DNA from: a virus
IMG/VR virus record: IMGVR_UViG_3300021197_001928
Coordinates: 31,830 to 95,829 of that record
DNA: 64,000 nt
Strand: one strand, 5' to 3'
Shown here: positions 29,383 to 38,209 of the stretch, in pieces
Layout of the letters: the number at the start of each line of letters is the position of its first letter
Numbering within the stretch: the stretch's first letter is position 1
Notes under the pieces: model-generated
Told to the model about the DNA's origin: nothing
The model's database searches: none
The model's input: the letters and a program-made list of their open reading frames with translations, nothing else
Position numbers and translations under genes: made by a program

Positions 29383-30543
29383 TTATCCTATAGTTTTCTT
29401 CATTCTGGTCATGTGCCTGCCGCCATCGAAAGTTGATTTCTTCCAGATTTTTATCATCTGGTCTAGTTCCTCTTCAGAGACATATTTTTCTGGTATTGTG
29501 AAGAAATTTGCACAGTTATGCCTAATTGCATATTCAGCCATATATTCATCTATGACTAAAGCAGACCTGATTCCTTCTAGATGATTTGCTAAAATATTAA
29601 CTCCCTGACCAGTTCGACAAAAGCCCATTGCGAAATCACAGACCTTGTTTTTTATAGAGTCAACTGCTGCGACTACATACTCGTTATAATCACAATCTTT
29701 CTTAACATATGTACCAAAGTCTATATAAGGTATATTATTAGACTCCAATAATTTTTTTGCTGTTTCTTTCATTTGAAAGCCAGAATGATCACAACAAAGC
29801 GCTACAGGTTTCTCTCCGAATTTGGCTGTTACGTTATCAACAAAAAACTCCAACTCTGCTGGTGTCCCAAGGACGTGCATTTTTTCTACCATGTTAATAC
29901 CAACTTTTAAATTATCTCTAATCATCAAGTTATACATTGGGCAAATATAAAACTCATTCTTTGTGCGAATGTTTTTCGATATCATCTCTTCCGCATACTC
30001 TACGAACATCTTCCCAGTTTTGTAGTAATATACTCCGACGGCTGCGTTTTGACTTATAACTTCTTTTTCTGCTGTTCTTGTTGCTAACCCGGCGGCATCT
30101 AATTCAACATAACTGTGAGCGGGGCTATTTGCCTTAAATGTCAATAAGAAACCATCTAGGTCTTTTGAGACAGAAGCCGGATCAAATTGATTTTCGAAAT
30201 AAACGTCTGGTGTGTAGATAATCAGTGGCAAGTCATTGTTTATATGGTCTTTGGCTAATAAGCAAGTAGACACCGATCCATCAGTGACTCTGTCGATTAT
30301 AACAATCTCTATATCATCTCCAAACTTTTTTCTTAAAATATCATCAATAGAAAAATTGTTTATATGCTCAAGCCTAACTGCGAAGATTACTTTGCACTCA
30401 TCCATATTGATTGAATCCATGGACCAGTCAATAATGTGTTTATCTTTGGACATAATTAATGGCTTGGGCATCGTGTACCCTTCATTTATGAATCTTTGGG
30501 CTCTACCAGCTATCGGTAGAAGTAGGTTATATTTTTTACTCAT
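29383..30543 (-). CDS. Fused sugar nucleotidyltransferase and RpiB-like isomerase
   Basis: 386 residues in two domains. Residues 1-235 form a nucleotidyltransferase of the RmlA/GT-A fold: LLPIAGRAQRF is the NTP loop, MPKPLI the conserved Lys segment, and IIYTPDVYF the metal-binding Asp region. Residues 245-386 are RpiB/LacAB-like: CCDHSGFQMKE, then GFCRTGQGVNILANH, the sugar-phosphate site with its Cys-Arg-Thr-Gly. RpiB enzymes interconvert aldose and ketose phosphates. The fusion couples isomerisation with nucleotide activation. The neighbours (transketolase, PfkB kinase, HAD phosphatase) fit one pathway to an activated sugar. I know no such standard fusion. Confidence 0.85.
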   Translation of the reverse strand: MSKKYNLLLPIAGRAQRFINEGYTMPKPLIMSKDKHIIDWSMDSINMDECKVIFAVRLEHINNFSIDDILRKKFGDDIEIVIIDRVTDGSVSTCLLAKDHINNDLPLIIYTPDVYFENQFDPASVSKDLDGFLLTFKANSPAHSYVELDAAGLATRTAEKEVISQNAAVGVYYYKTGKMFVEYAEEMISKNIRTKNEFYICPMYNLMIRDNLKVGINMVEKMHVLGTPAELEFFVDNVTAKFGEKPVALCCDHSGFQMKETAKKLLESNNIPYIDFGTYVKKDCDYNEYVVAAVDSIKNKVCDFAMGFCRTGQGVNILANHLEGIRSALVIDEYMAEYAIRHNCANFFTIPEKYVSEEELDQMIKIWKKSTFDGGRHMTRMKKTIG

Positions 30544-31245
30544 TTATTCCTCCCTGTTTAATAACAAATCAGTAGTACTTTTGGCGGCATATCTTGCACA
30601 TTCCGCAAGGTCACCAGTGGGTTTACAATCTAAAAAATGTGCAGCGTATATATCGCCAGCACCATTAACGTTTAAATTTTCATATTTAATTGTTTTTTCT
30701 TTATGAATAGGCTCCCCATTCACAATAATTTCAAAACCATCAGGTTCATGTAAAATTATAGGAGTTCGGGTTGATATGTTTGAATATAAATGTTTTCTTT
30801 CACGAGAGTCAAATATAATACTTGACCTTTCCATTAAATTTATATAATCGACCCTGTTTTTATCTGTGCAGAAATCTAAACTAAAGGGTATAGCAATGTG
30901 TTCTAATTTGGAAAAACACTCTATGTCATCAACATAACTAACATGCAGCCAGTCAAAATTGTCATTTATTTTATTTATTTGGTTTTTTGTTAGGAGTGAC
31001 TCTTCATTATTTAACACGATGGAAGTTCGAGTGCTCCTGCTCTTGTCGCTAATTATAAATGCTTTCTTGGTACCTATAGTGATTGGGCTCATTATCCAAT
31101 TAACCATCTTAGTTTCAAAAAAGTTATATATACCACCACGTTTTTGTCTTATGGCTGAACAATCGTTTGTTTCGCCTTCTCTTAGTTGCTGTACAAACAT
31201 AATTGTATCGGAATATTCTTTACCAATCAAACAAAGAGACTTCAC
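30544..31245 (-). CDS. PfkB-family sugar kinase
   Basis: 233 residues, shorter than the usual 300 or so. The C-terminal NVNGAGDIYAAHF (about 192-204) is the PfkB signature with the catalytic Asp of GAGD. The N-terminal half is divergent and compact. Expected reaction is ATP-dependent phosphorylation of a sugar or sugar phosphate. In the heptose pathway the kinase (HldE-N/HddA) acts between an isomerase and a HAD phosphatase, the order of activities encoded here. Confidence 0.82.
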   Translation of the reverse strand: MKSLCLIGKEYSDTIMFVQQLREGETNDCSAIRQKRGGIYNFFETKMVNWIMSPITIGTKKAFIISDKSRSTRTSIVLNNEESLLTKNQINKINDNFDWLHVSYVDDIECFSKLEHIAIPFSLDFCTDKNRVDYINLMERSSIIFDSRERKHLYSNISTRTPIILHEPDGFEIIVNGEPIHKEKTIKYENLNVNGAGDIYAAHFLDCKPTGDLAECARYAAKSTTDLLLNREE

Positions 31246-31769
31246 TAAAAACTCTCCTTTTTATCTAGGTTTTCTATATCCTGCATTGTGCAGTCATTTA
31301 TTAATTTTCTTGCTTGTAATGTTTCTACCATCTCGCAAATAACATTATTACCACCATTGTTTGATAGGGTATTATCAATACCACACACAGATTTAATATC
31401 AGTACATGCATCGTTAGGACAAAAAGCATATCCAACAATTTCCATTATACTTTTGTCAAACAAATCGTCACCAATATAGAGCATGTTTTCTCTCTTAGTA
31501 TTATATGTTTTCTCGAACAATTCAACAAAACTAGCTTTATCTTTTCCTCTAGCGGAATAAAAATCTATGTTTCTGTTCCATGCCATAGGTTTGTTGATAC
31601 GATCGTCACCAGACAAAAAGCAAACTTTTACACCAGCACCACGCATTCTTTTGATCGCCGTGAAGTCCTTGTCGCAATAAGTTTTAGCGAAAGGTATACC
31701 GTTAAGACCATAATATTTTCTACCATCGGTCAGTACCCCATCAATATCCAATATTACTAATTCAATCAT
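31245..31769 (-). CDS. KdsC-like HAD sugar phosphatase
   Basis: 174 residues, the size of KDO-8-phosphate phosphatases. Catalytic D8xD10 in LDIDGVLTDG, then FLSGDD and YIGDDLFD with the metal Asp pair. The C1-type fold without a cap matches KdsC and the phosphatase domain of some CMP-sialate synthetases. Likely removes a phosphate from a sugar phosphate made by the neighbouring kinase or isomerase. Ends overlap neighbours by 1-4 bp. Confidence 0.87.
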   Translation of the reverse strand: MIELVILDIDGVLTDGRKYYGLNGIPFAKTYCDKDFTAIKRMRGAGVKVCFLSGDDRINKPMAWNRNIDFYSARGKDKASFVELFEKTYNTKRENMLYIGDDLFDKSIMEIVGYAFCPNDACTDIKSVCGIDNTLSNNGGNNVICEMVETLQARKLINDCTMQDIENLDKKESF

Positions 31770-32488
31770 GTTTCACCTCTTATATTTTTATTAATATTAT
31801 TCTCTTTTAAAATTCTGTTTAATTCATCTGGATACCCGGACAGATTCCACTTTCCTTTAACAATTGCTGTTGCAACATAAGGATAGGCGTTGGAGTCATA
31901 ATGAAACATTCCCTTTTTCTCTTCATTATTATAATGGAACAGTCCTTTCATATTCATATAGCGGCAAACCTGCTGTACGTTAGGTTCAAAATCCCTAATA
32001 TGGTTGATATTTGTATTATTATACATCTCCAACAATCTATCTGTTTTACATATTGAAGGTTGGACTGAAAAGATATATTGGGAATATGATGGAATAGGAA
32101 ATAATGTTCTGGTTTTTTTATATGGAAAGACGGGCTTGTCAACCGATCTCAATAGTCTGATGAAATCTATGTCTTCATTCATAACAATGGCTTCATATTC
32201 ATCAAGCAATTTATAGTTCGGTTCTGTATATAAAAACATGTCCTCATGGTGCAAAAAGCACAAGTCTGTTTCTATACTTTTCAAACACTTAGATACTCTT
32301 TCTGAATATGTTTCTGACTCGTCATACTTTATAAACTTCCACCCTTCAGGGATCTTTTCTTCACCGGAATCTGAGAACACAACTTTGTTATAATTAGACA
32401 TGTATTTGTCTGCTTGTTTAAAAAACGGAGCCCAAACATCTGAATAAGAAGAGTGACTATACATGAATAATGTTATGTTTTTTTTCAT
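31766..32488 (-). CDS. Glycosyltransferase-like protein, 240 residues
   Basis: The segment DLCFLHHEDMFLY (residues 75-87) looks like the metal-binding strand of a GT-A fold, with His-Glu-Asp in place of DxD. The overall pattern (N-terminal LFMYSHSSYSD, later FIRLLRS) resembles small glycosyltransferases of surface-glycan clusters. Overlaps both neighbours by four bases (ATGA). Confidence 0.65.
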   Translation of the reverse strand: MKKNITLFMYSHSSYSDVWAPFFKQADKYMSNYNKVVFSDSGEEKIPEGWKFIKYDESETYSERVSKCLKSIETDLCFLHHEDMFLYTEPNYKLLDEYEAIVMNEDIDFIRLLRSVDKPVFPYKKTRTLFPIPSYSQYIFSVQPSICKTDRLLEMYNNTNINHIRDFEPNVQQVCRYMNMKGLFHYNNEEKKGMFHYDSNAYPYVATAIVKGKWNLSGYPDELNRILKENNINKNIRGET

Positions 32489-33306
32489 TTTAAATCCCTT
32501 GTAATATCAATAAATTTACACTTGTTATAAAGACCGCTGTCTATGAAGTACCATTTATACAGTTTATGATTGTCGATACATGCCCACAGAGGCCACGTCT
32601 TAGGACTGTTGCATTTGTGGCTATTAAAAAATTCATTACTAAAATCATCATAAGAATTGCTGTCGGGCCAACCATTGGTAACCTTCTCTACATACTCGCT
32701 ATCGAGTTGATAATATTCAACTACCTTATCATAAAGACGGGACACTTTATCCATATTTTTTGAGTTTGAATAAAACCAGTGATCCGCAAATCCATGATTA
32801 AGCTGGTTCCAGAAAGCACTATATAGGAAATTCATATCAAGTGAAGGGTTAAAATTAAAGTTAGTAGCATAGTATTTTTGTGAATGCTCCTTTCCTCTTT
32901 GGCCCAAATCAAATCTAGCCAGTATCACACAATCATATTTAAATTTATTGTCTTTCTCATACTCTTTCTTTAGATGCATTGTTGCTTTTCTAGAGTATAG
33001 GAAACTTAGCGCTTTAAAAGTATTATTTGTTTTATACATTCCGGGCGCTTCCCCTTGTAGGCCAAAAAAATCTGATTGTTTGACAATTTTTAATTCTTCT
33101 TCGAATTGTATTTGTTTTTCAAACAACGCATGTTTTGGTTTATATAAAGATTTAACTAAATCCTCATTTTCTAAATCCCAACTATGGATGAATGTATCGA
33201 CATCATATTTTAAAAGTTTGGAAGTGATATAATCGTGCCCTCTAATAGAAGCTTCAACTCCACCAGCATTTTTAAAATAACCATGCAAACATAAAGCAAC
33301 CTTCAC
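32485..33306 (-). CDS. Glycosyltransferase-like protein, 273 residues
   Basis: Starts KVALCLHGYFKNAGG and contains CVILARFDLG (about residue 145), a pattern shared with uncharacterised glycan-cluster proteins in which a conserved Arg-x-Asp takes the place of the metal motif. No firm family name. Operon position between the aminotransferase and another glycosyltransferase supports a role in glycan synthesis. Confidence 0.6.
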   Translation of the reverse strand: MKVALCLHGYFKNAGGVEASIRGHDYITSKLLKYDVDTFIHSWDLENEDLVKSLYKPKHALFEKQIQFEEELKIVKQSDFFGLQGEAPGMYKTNNTFKALSFLYSRKATMHLKKEYEKDNKFKYDCVILARFDLGQRGKEHSQKYYATNFNFNPSLDMNFLYSAFWNQLNHGFADHWFYSNSKNMDKVSRLYDKVVEYYQLDSEYVEKVTNGWPDSNSYDDFSNEFFNSHKCNSPKTWPLWACIDNHKLYKWYFIDSGLYNKCKFIDITRDLK

Positions 33307-33917
33307 TCAACCACCTCAATGTCTTTAAATAAATCAAACTCTCTCAAATCTCTATAGAAAGGCTGTTCCGGTAGATCTTCGTTATGCTCTGGGTAATTCT
33401 GCATCAGCATCAGTCCTCTTGCAGCTTGTTCTGGAGACATATAAGCATTCCACCCATTTATCTCGATATTGTCTTGGTGGTACATAACCTCTCCACGACC
33501 TTCATAGCGGCTCTTGCGTAGCCATTTTGCAGCGTTTTCGTCATCAGTGAGTATCATACCCCCCTTGCCTATCTTAAGGTGTTTTTTGATGTGAAATGAG
33601 AGGCACATGAAAGATCCGGGAATATACATATTAGAGGTTAAGCGCTTTGCGGCATCCCAAATGGGATACGGCTCTAGCCTATATATCCCCTTCCACTTGT
33701 AGTCTCTAAATTTGACTGTGCCGCCGGCATGTATAATTGACTGTGGAACGGAAAGATATGTTCTTGATGGTATTGTCACCTCTCTTACATTGAAATATTC
33801 ACAGCACATAAGTATTGCGTCTGTGCAGTTGTCAGTTGATACGGCATATTTAGATCCGCAATAATCTGCGACAGTTTCTTCAAACATTTTGACAATTTTA
33901 TATGGGTTATGTCTCAT
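33303..33917 (-). CDS. Shortened DegT/DnrJ/EryC1 sugar aminotransferase
   Basis: 204 residues against about 370 for the family. The PLP core is kept: TIPSRTYLSVPQSIIHAGG, the PLP-holding Asp at D88 (WDAAK), and the Schiff-base Lys at K112 in SFHIKKHLKIGKGG. The usual EGG is KGG here. The C-terminal small domain is missing. It may work as a reduced enzyme or be a relic. It directly follows a GNAT gene with a 1-bp overlap, an arrangement like WecD/WecE, which make and acetylate a 4-amino-6-deoxy sugar. Confidence 0.75.
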   Translation of the reverse strand: MRHNPYKIVKMFEETVADYCGSKYAVSTDNCTDAILMCCEYFNVREVTIPSRTYLSVPQSIIHAGGTVKFRDYKWKGIYRLEPYPIWDAAKRLTSNMYIPGSFMCLSFHIKKHLKIGKGGMILTDDENAAKWLRKSRYEGRGEVMYHQDNIEINGWNAYMSPEQAARGLMLMQNYPEHNEDLPEQPFYRDLREFDLFKDIEVVE

Positions 33918-34297
33918 TATTTCTCCAGTAGATAATATTTCTTCACAAACCCGTTCTTCTCAAATAACCTCAGGCTAGCTTTATTATTTATTTTAACTTT
34001 AGCTTGTGCTTCAGGGCTTTGCTTCATAACTTCATTAAGCATAAACGAAGCCACGCCCAAACCTTGATAATTAGGGTGCGTAGCAACACGAATATCATCA
34101 TCTATAATACCAATATAACCTATTGGAGCGCTTTTGTCAAGACAAATCCAAAAAAAACTACTATTTTTTTTCATAAATTCTTCGTGTTGTGTTCTTGTTA
34201 TTATGTTCTGCTTAACAAAGCCTTCCCTTATCCCGTCCATATTACGAAGGTCCCTAACAAATTCCCAGTATATATAAGAGTTCTTTACTAACTCCAT
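33917..34297 (-). CDS. GNAT N-acetyltransferase of the glycan island
   Basis: 126 residues. Acetyl-CoA loop is seen in RVATHPNYQGLGVASFML (Q-x-x-G-x-A), followed by KVKINNKASLRLFEKNGF, the closing GNAT strands. Similar in outline to amino-sugar acetyltransferases such as WecD or PseH. Next to the DegT-like aminotransferase it would acetylate the amino sugar. The coding sequence also contains a perfect-looking sigma70-type promoter on the same strand. Confidence 0.8.
   Translation of the reverse strand: MELVKNSYIYWEFVRDLRNMDGIREGFVKQNIITRTQHEEFMKKNSSFFWICLDKSAPIGYIGIIDDDIRVATHPNYQGLGVASFMLNEVMKQSPEAQAKVKINNKASLRLFEKNGFVKKYYLLEK
34112..34140 (-). promoter_or_regulatory. Sigma70-like promoter inside the GNAT gene
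   Basis: Minus-strand TTGACA (34135-34140), 17-bp spacer ending GGT, then TATATT (34112-34117). It lies within codons for LDKSAPIGYI. Matches the intergenic promoters of this window in spacer length and in the GT before the -10 box. Would drive the aminotransferase and following genes. Confidence 0.5.
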
Positions 34298-35082
34298 TTA
34301 TCTACCTGTTTGCCGAATCGACTGCCTGAATTGAGCCAGTAACTTGTAAGGTATCCTCTGGTGTATTTCCACCCTTCCAGATTTAGAAGGGGATTTAGAC
34401 ACGAGCCAATATCTAAAAAGGTATTGTTAGAGTTCTCTTTGTAACACTCGTAAATAATGAAATTGGATAATGAAGCAGCAGAACAAAGTATTACCGCATC
34501 TTTAATATTATTTTCCTTGATGAACAATTTGACTTTTTCAGTGGTGTCGTAGTTATTTATCATACAATTTGAACCTATCTTAAACTCTTTTATAGTTTGA
34601 AATGGTAATTTGCTCGTGTCCGCCAACTCATTTACAATATATATTACGTCCCTATTGCATAACTTCGGCACTAATTGTTCGATAAATTTACTATAATTTG
34701 CATTTATTAAAAGATTTGCAAAAGTTAAATTAGTATGGTCTGTGCTGTGAAAGTTCAACATCCACTCAAAGTTTTCTTTACCTACATGGCCATCTGTTTG
34801 TGTGCAAATACCTTTAAAATATTTTTCTTGGTCGTGCCTATAACATTCTATCAATTTATTTCTATACATTTGATGCTTCGTTGGATAGAATTCTTTATGT
34901 TCTTCTTTTGTGTACCGATTGCTTCCTTTTATATTGCCGGTAATATAATGATTATCTGCCAAAACTACAGTTTTGTTCTGCATTATGAACAGTTCTCCAT
35001 CGGAGAATCTAGTAAATGCAAAATTCTCTTCTTGCTTAATCATATTTAAGATTTGATCGAATGCTTTATTAAAGTCTTTCAT
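34288..35082 (-). CDS. GT-D-like glycosyltransferase
   Basis: 264 residues. FTRFSDGEL (residues 23-31) resembles the R-x-GDGE motif of the GT-D (DUF1792) fold, in which the Asp and Glu handle the nucleotide-sugar metal. LDIGSCLNPLL near the C-terminus would be the second conserved patch. Overlaps the GNAT start by 10 bp and the next glycosyltransferase by four. Confidence 0.6.
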   Translation of the reverse strand: MKDFNKAFDQILNMIKQEENFAFTRFSDGELFIMQNKTVVLADNHYITGNIKGSNRYTKEEHKEFYPTKHQMYRNKLIECYRHDQEKYFKGICTQTDGHVGKENFEWMLNFHSTDHTNLTFANLLINANYSKFIEQLVPKLCNRDVIYIVNELADTSKLPFQTIKEFKIGSNCMINNYDTTEKVKLFIKENNIKDAVILCSAASLSNFIIYECYKENSNNTFLDIGSCLNPLLNLEGWKYTRGYLTSYWLNSGSRFGKQVDKWS

Positions 35083-36692
35083 AATTTAATATTCCTAACT
35101 GTCTTCCAACCTTTTTTGATTCCCGTTTGTACACAGAGATCCCTTTCAGAGAAAAACTGCCTATGTGAAATTGCTGAATTGGTTGAAGTTGCTTTATTAT
35201 CAATACCCAGTTCATTACCAAGTATAGAGCCATGCATACTTTTGTCTTCAGGTGGATGGGGTGGACAATATGTGGGTATATTACCGTGTATTTTTGCCAT
35301 GAATCCAAATTGTATATCTTCTCCGTTGTCCCACGTAACAGGTTTTTCTTGCCACAAATATCTTAGCCATTCTCTTTTGAAAAACCAAGAGTGGCCGACC
35401 AGATCAACCTCAGTAGTTTTTTTGTTTTGAGTGGGCCAGCCGCACCTCTCATGTTCTACATATTTATTGCCATTTAGAATAATTCCAGCAGATCCCAAAA
35501 TACCTTCATGTGTTTTCATTGTGTTTAAGCAATTCTCATGCCAGCGATTTCCGGGTATTGTATCGTCATCGTACAAAGCAACGTATTTTGTGTCTGCTAA
35601 TAGTGCGGCAGCAAATCTACCGTAAAACTTCCAATTAAAATCGTTCTTAAATACTCTATCAACTCCAAGAGTTTCTGGGTCGAAACCCTTATTATCTTCA
35701 TGATAATTGATCCATAGCCATATTTGCACCGGCTTGACAGATTGTGCACGGATTGCGTCAACTTGCATTCTCAGGTTATATGGTCTTCTATAGCAATTTA
35801 ATATTACTGTTATATCTCCTTCTTTTGAGTCATCATTAGTTTTAAATAAGTTGTCTTTGATGGTTGTCACAACAACCTCCCTTTGTGAGTTAATATAATC
35901 AATTAAACCAGAACCCTTTAACTTTCTGAACCAAGGTTCATAGGTGCACCCATTTAGGTTATTTGTCATCAGTTTGCAACCAAGCATTCTAGCCTCAACG
36001 ACAACCCGACAGAAACTTTCTAATGTCTTTGGAAAGAAAACAAATTTCTCGTAAGCACCTAGAGCTTTTAGATACTCATCATAAGGCATTTTGTCCAATA
36101 AATCAAATTCAATTTTTTTCGACTGGCATATCTGTATTGATTCCGCTGTGCCTTTTATAATATTCGGATCATTTATAATCATGGCTTTATTATTTTTATT
36201 TACAGAAACATTTTTTATCTTAGTTATTTGCTCTTCAGACCACAAAGAGCACCCAAGGTTAATAACATGTTTGATTTTAAGGTTTGAACTCAGTACCTCA
36301 GCATGTTTAACAGATTGGCAAAATACCGCAGATGCAGCAGAATAAAAGTCCCTATTGATTACCATTTGAGGCGGAGCAATAAAATCTTTAAAATCTGCTG
36401 GATTGCGGTTTGTTAGGTATTTGTGGTCATGTTCAATTATACAGTATCTTCCTGTATGTGTTTGTAATATATCTTTTATGCGCTTATCCAAATTAATAAA
36501 ATTCGAGATTAAAAAATTAAAACCAAATTTTTCATATAAATGAAAATGTTTGTTTGTAAACTCATGCGAATGAAACTTGCAAACCTTTACGCCTTTTTTC
36601 TCTAATTCTTTTATTAATAGATCGTCGTAGATCTCAGCGCCACCTCGAACATCATTAACAAAAAAGTCCGAAATGAATACTAATTTGTTCAT
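35079..36692 (-). CDS. Two-domain glycosyltransferase (GT4-like plus GT2-like)
   Basis: 537 residues. Residues 1-290 have a GT-B outline: GGAEIYDDLLIKELEKKG at the donor-loop end and FVFFPKTLESFCRVVVEARMLG as the conserved Glu region. Residues 293-537 form a GT-A domain starting TVILNCYRRPYNLRMQ, with YDDDTIPG near residue 375 as the DxD metal site. Two chained enzymes imply two consecutive sugar transfers. Overlaps its neighbours by four bases each. Confidence 0.82.
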   Translation of the reverse strand: MNKLVFISDFFVNDVRGGAEIYDDLLIKELEKKGVKVCKFHSHEFTNKHFHLYEKFGFNFLISNFINLDKRIKDILQTHTGRYCIIEHDHKYLTNRNPADFKDFIAPPQMVINRDFYSAASAVFCQSVKHAEVLSSNLKIKHVINLGCSLWSEEQITKIKNVSVNKNNKAMIINDPNIIKGTAESIQICQSKKIEFDLLDKMPYDEYLKALGAYEKFVFFPKTLESFCRVVVEARMLGCKLMTNNLNGCTYEPWFRKLKGSGLIDYINSQREVVVTTIKDNLFKTNDDSKEGDITVILNCYRRPYNLRMQVDAIRAQSVKPVQIWLWINYHEDNKGFDPETLGVDRVFKNDFNWKFYGRFAAALLADTKYVALYDDDTIPGNRWHENCLNTMKTHEGILGSAGIILNGNKYVEHERCGWPTQNKKTTEVDLVGHSWFFKREWLRYLWQEKPVTWDNGEDIQFGFMAKIHGNIPTYCPPHPPEDKSMHGSILGNELGIDNKATSTNSAISHRQFFSERDLCVQTGIKKGWKTVRNIKL

Positions 36693-37927
36693 TCAAACTC
36701 CATCACCACTTCTTCTGTTTCTTGATCGATAATAGATGAATCAAAACCCAGAACCCCGTCTACAAAGCCTTTAAATAGCTTTTCTTCATTGAATTTTTCT
36801 TTTATGATGATTGATAGTGCCTCGGCTCGTTCTTTGATTTTTGGCCAGTTTTTGAGCGTTTTACGTAAGGTCATCTTATATGATCCCTGTTCTGCATATG
36901 CCCACATTGAGCTTTTTTGAAGCACTCCATCCCACACAGCTTCTGGGTGGATTGGTTGCATAGTATATTTGACAGACTCAAAATAGTCTTTACCATCATG
37001 ATGCAGAAAATCCATTTGACCTGACCATCCGATTGTCACAACGGGCAATGCCTCTCTAGCCGCCTCAAAGAGAGGAAGGCCAAAACCCTCGCCATGTGCT
37101 ATGTTGACGAGAGCCTTAACCTTGTTATGATTATACAACCAAGTCATTTGACCGGATGTTAAATCACCATGGAGGACATATACTTTACACTTTCTATCAA
37201 CATAGGGAGTAAGCATATTCTTCATTTGCTTCTCTAAATGATCCCAATCTATTATTGAGTTGGTCTTGATATTTGTTTTAACAATAAGACCAACCTCTTG
37301 ATCGTGAAATTCTTCGACCCACCATTTGATGGCATTAGCAAAGTTCTTTCTTGGGCCCATTTGAGAGATCATCAAAAAATTATTATCATATTCTAAATTT
37401 ATTTCGTTTACTGGTTCTGGTTCTGCTCTTGGAGTAGTTTCCCAGACAATATCGATTGGGGTTTTAAGATTATACGGAATAACCTCGCCAGTCTGGTTAT
37501 TGGTTGCAGTTGTAGAAGAATTGGCATATGTGCTTTTCGCATGGCTAGAAACAACAAGAATTTTATCCATCTCATTTCCTTTTTGAAGCCAAACAGGGGA
37601 AACCTTATTTGTTTCAATACCAGCAGTATATCCAATATTCACAGGACACATTTTTTGGAATTCGTTTGGAATTGTGATTTGCAAACTGATGTCTGGTTGC
37701 AACTGTTTTTGTTGCATTAAAATTTGTGTTACTGTTATCTTAGAATCCATCCATTGTCTGAATTCAGATTCTTCCCAGACCCAACCTGTTTGTCCCCATG
37801 GGATTGGTTGGATATAAACATCAAACAAGTCTTCTCTTGCTTTTAATGCCCTTAGTGCAAAGCGAGATTGTTCACCATAACCGCTTTGGGACAGGACAGG
37901 TCCCCTTACAAAAATTTTCTTTTTCAT
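36689..37927 (-). CDS. GT-B glycosyltransferase (family 4-like)
   Basis: 412 residues. N-terminal GPVLSQSGYGEQSRFALRAL is the acceptor loop, and NIAHGEGFGLPLFEAAREALPVV is the donor-binding E-x7-E region. Preceded by a strong sigma70-type promoter at 37951-37979, so it leads a transcription unit running into the glycan island. Confidence 0.87.
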   Translation of the reverse strand: MKKKIFVRGPVLSQSGYGEQSRFALRALKAREDLFDVYIQPIPWGQTGWVWEESEFRQWMDSKITVTQILMQQKQLQPDISLQITIPNEFQKMCPVNIGYTAGIETNKVSPVWLQKGNEMDKILVVSSHAKSTYANSSTTATNNQTGEVIPYNLKTPIDIVWETTPRAEPEPVNEINLEYDNNFLMISQMGPRKNFANAIKWWVEEFHDQEVGLIVKTNIKTNSIIDWDHLEKQMKNMLTPYVDRKCKVYVLHGDLTSGQMTWLYNHNKVKALVNIAHGEGFGLPLFEAAREALPVVTIGWSGQMDFLHHDGKDYFESVKYTMQPIHPEAVWDGVLQKSSMWAYAEQGSYKMTLRKTLKNWPKIKERAEALSIIIKEKFNEEKLFKGFVDGVLGFDSSIIDQETEEVVMEFE

Positions 37928-37950
37928 TGCTTTTTTAAGCTCCTAATAAT

Positions 37951-37979
37951 ATTATAACGTATCTTCTTACGTTTGTCAA
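37951..37979 (-). promoter_or_regulatory. Sigma70-type promoter of the glycan island
   Basis: Minus strand TTGACA (37974-37979), 17-bp spacer ending CGT, TATAAT (37951-37956), about 24 nt before the ATG at 37927. The -35 box overlaps the stop of the small gene upstream. AGGAGC in the leader is the ribosome site. Full consensus in both boxes. Confidence 0.85.
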
Positions 37980-38209
37980 GTAATTTTGTGATTTTTTTTA
38001 ATTTTTATTAATGCAAATGCTAAATAACAATAAACGTCACCATTTATTAGCACATGATAATAATCCACCTTATCTGTTGGGTACTCTCTGTGTTGGCCTA
38101 TCTTTACAACAATTCCATAATCACCCAATACAGTTGAGACCAACTCACCAACATTAAAAATAAAGTTTTCGATGATTAATAAATCACTATTGATTGGGTA
38201 TGTGATCAT
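37976..38209 (-). CDS. Small SH3/KOW-like protein, 77 residues
   Basis: FNVGELVSTVLGDYGIVVKIG (about residues 18-38) has the outline of a small SH3/KOW barrel, a glycine-containing turn and 'GIV' strand. Relatives in this window lie at 49254, 55365, 59264 and 59646. Function unknown. Overlaps the upstream glycosyltransferase by four bases. Confidence 0.65.
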   Translation of the reverse strand: MITYPINSDLLIIENFIFNVGELVSTVLGDYGIVVKIGQHREYPTDKVDYYHVLINGDVYCYLAFALIKIKKNHKIT

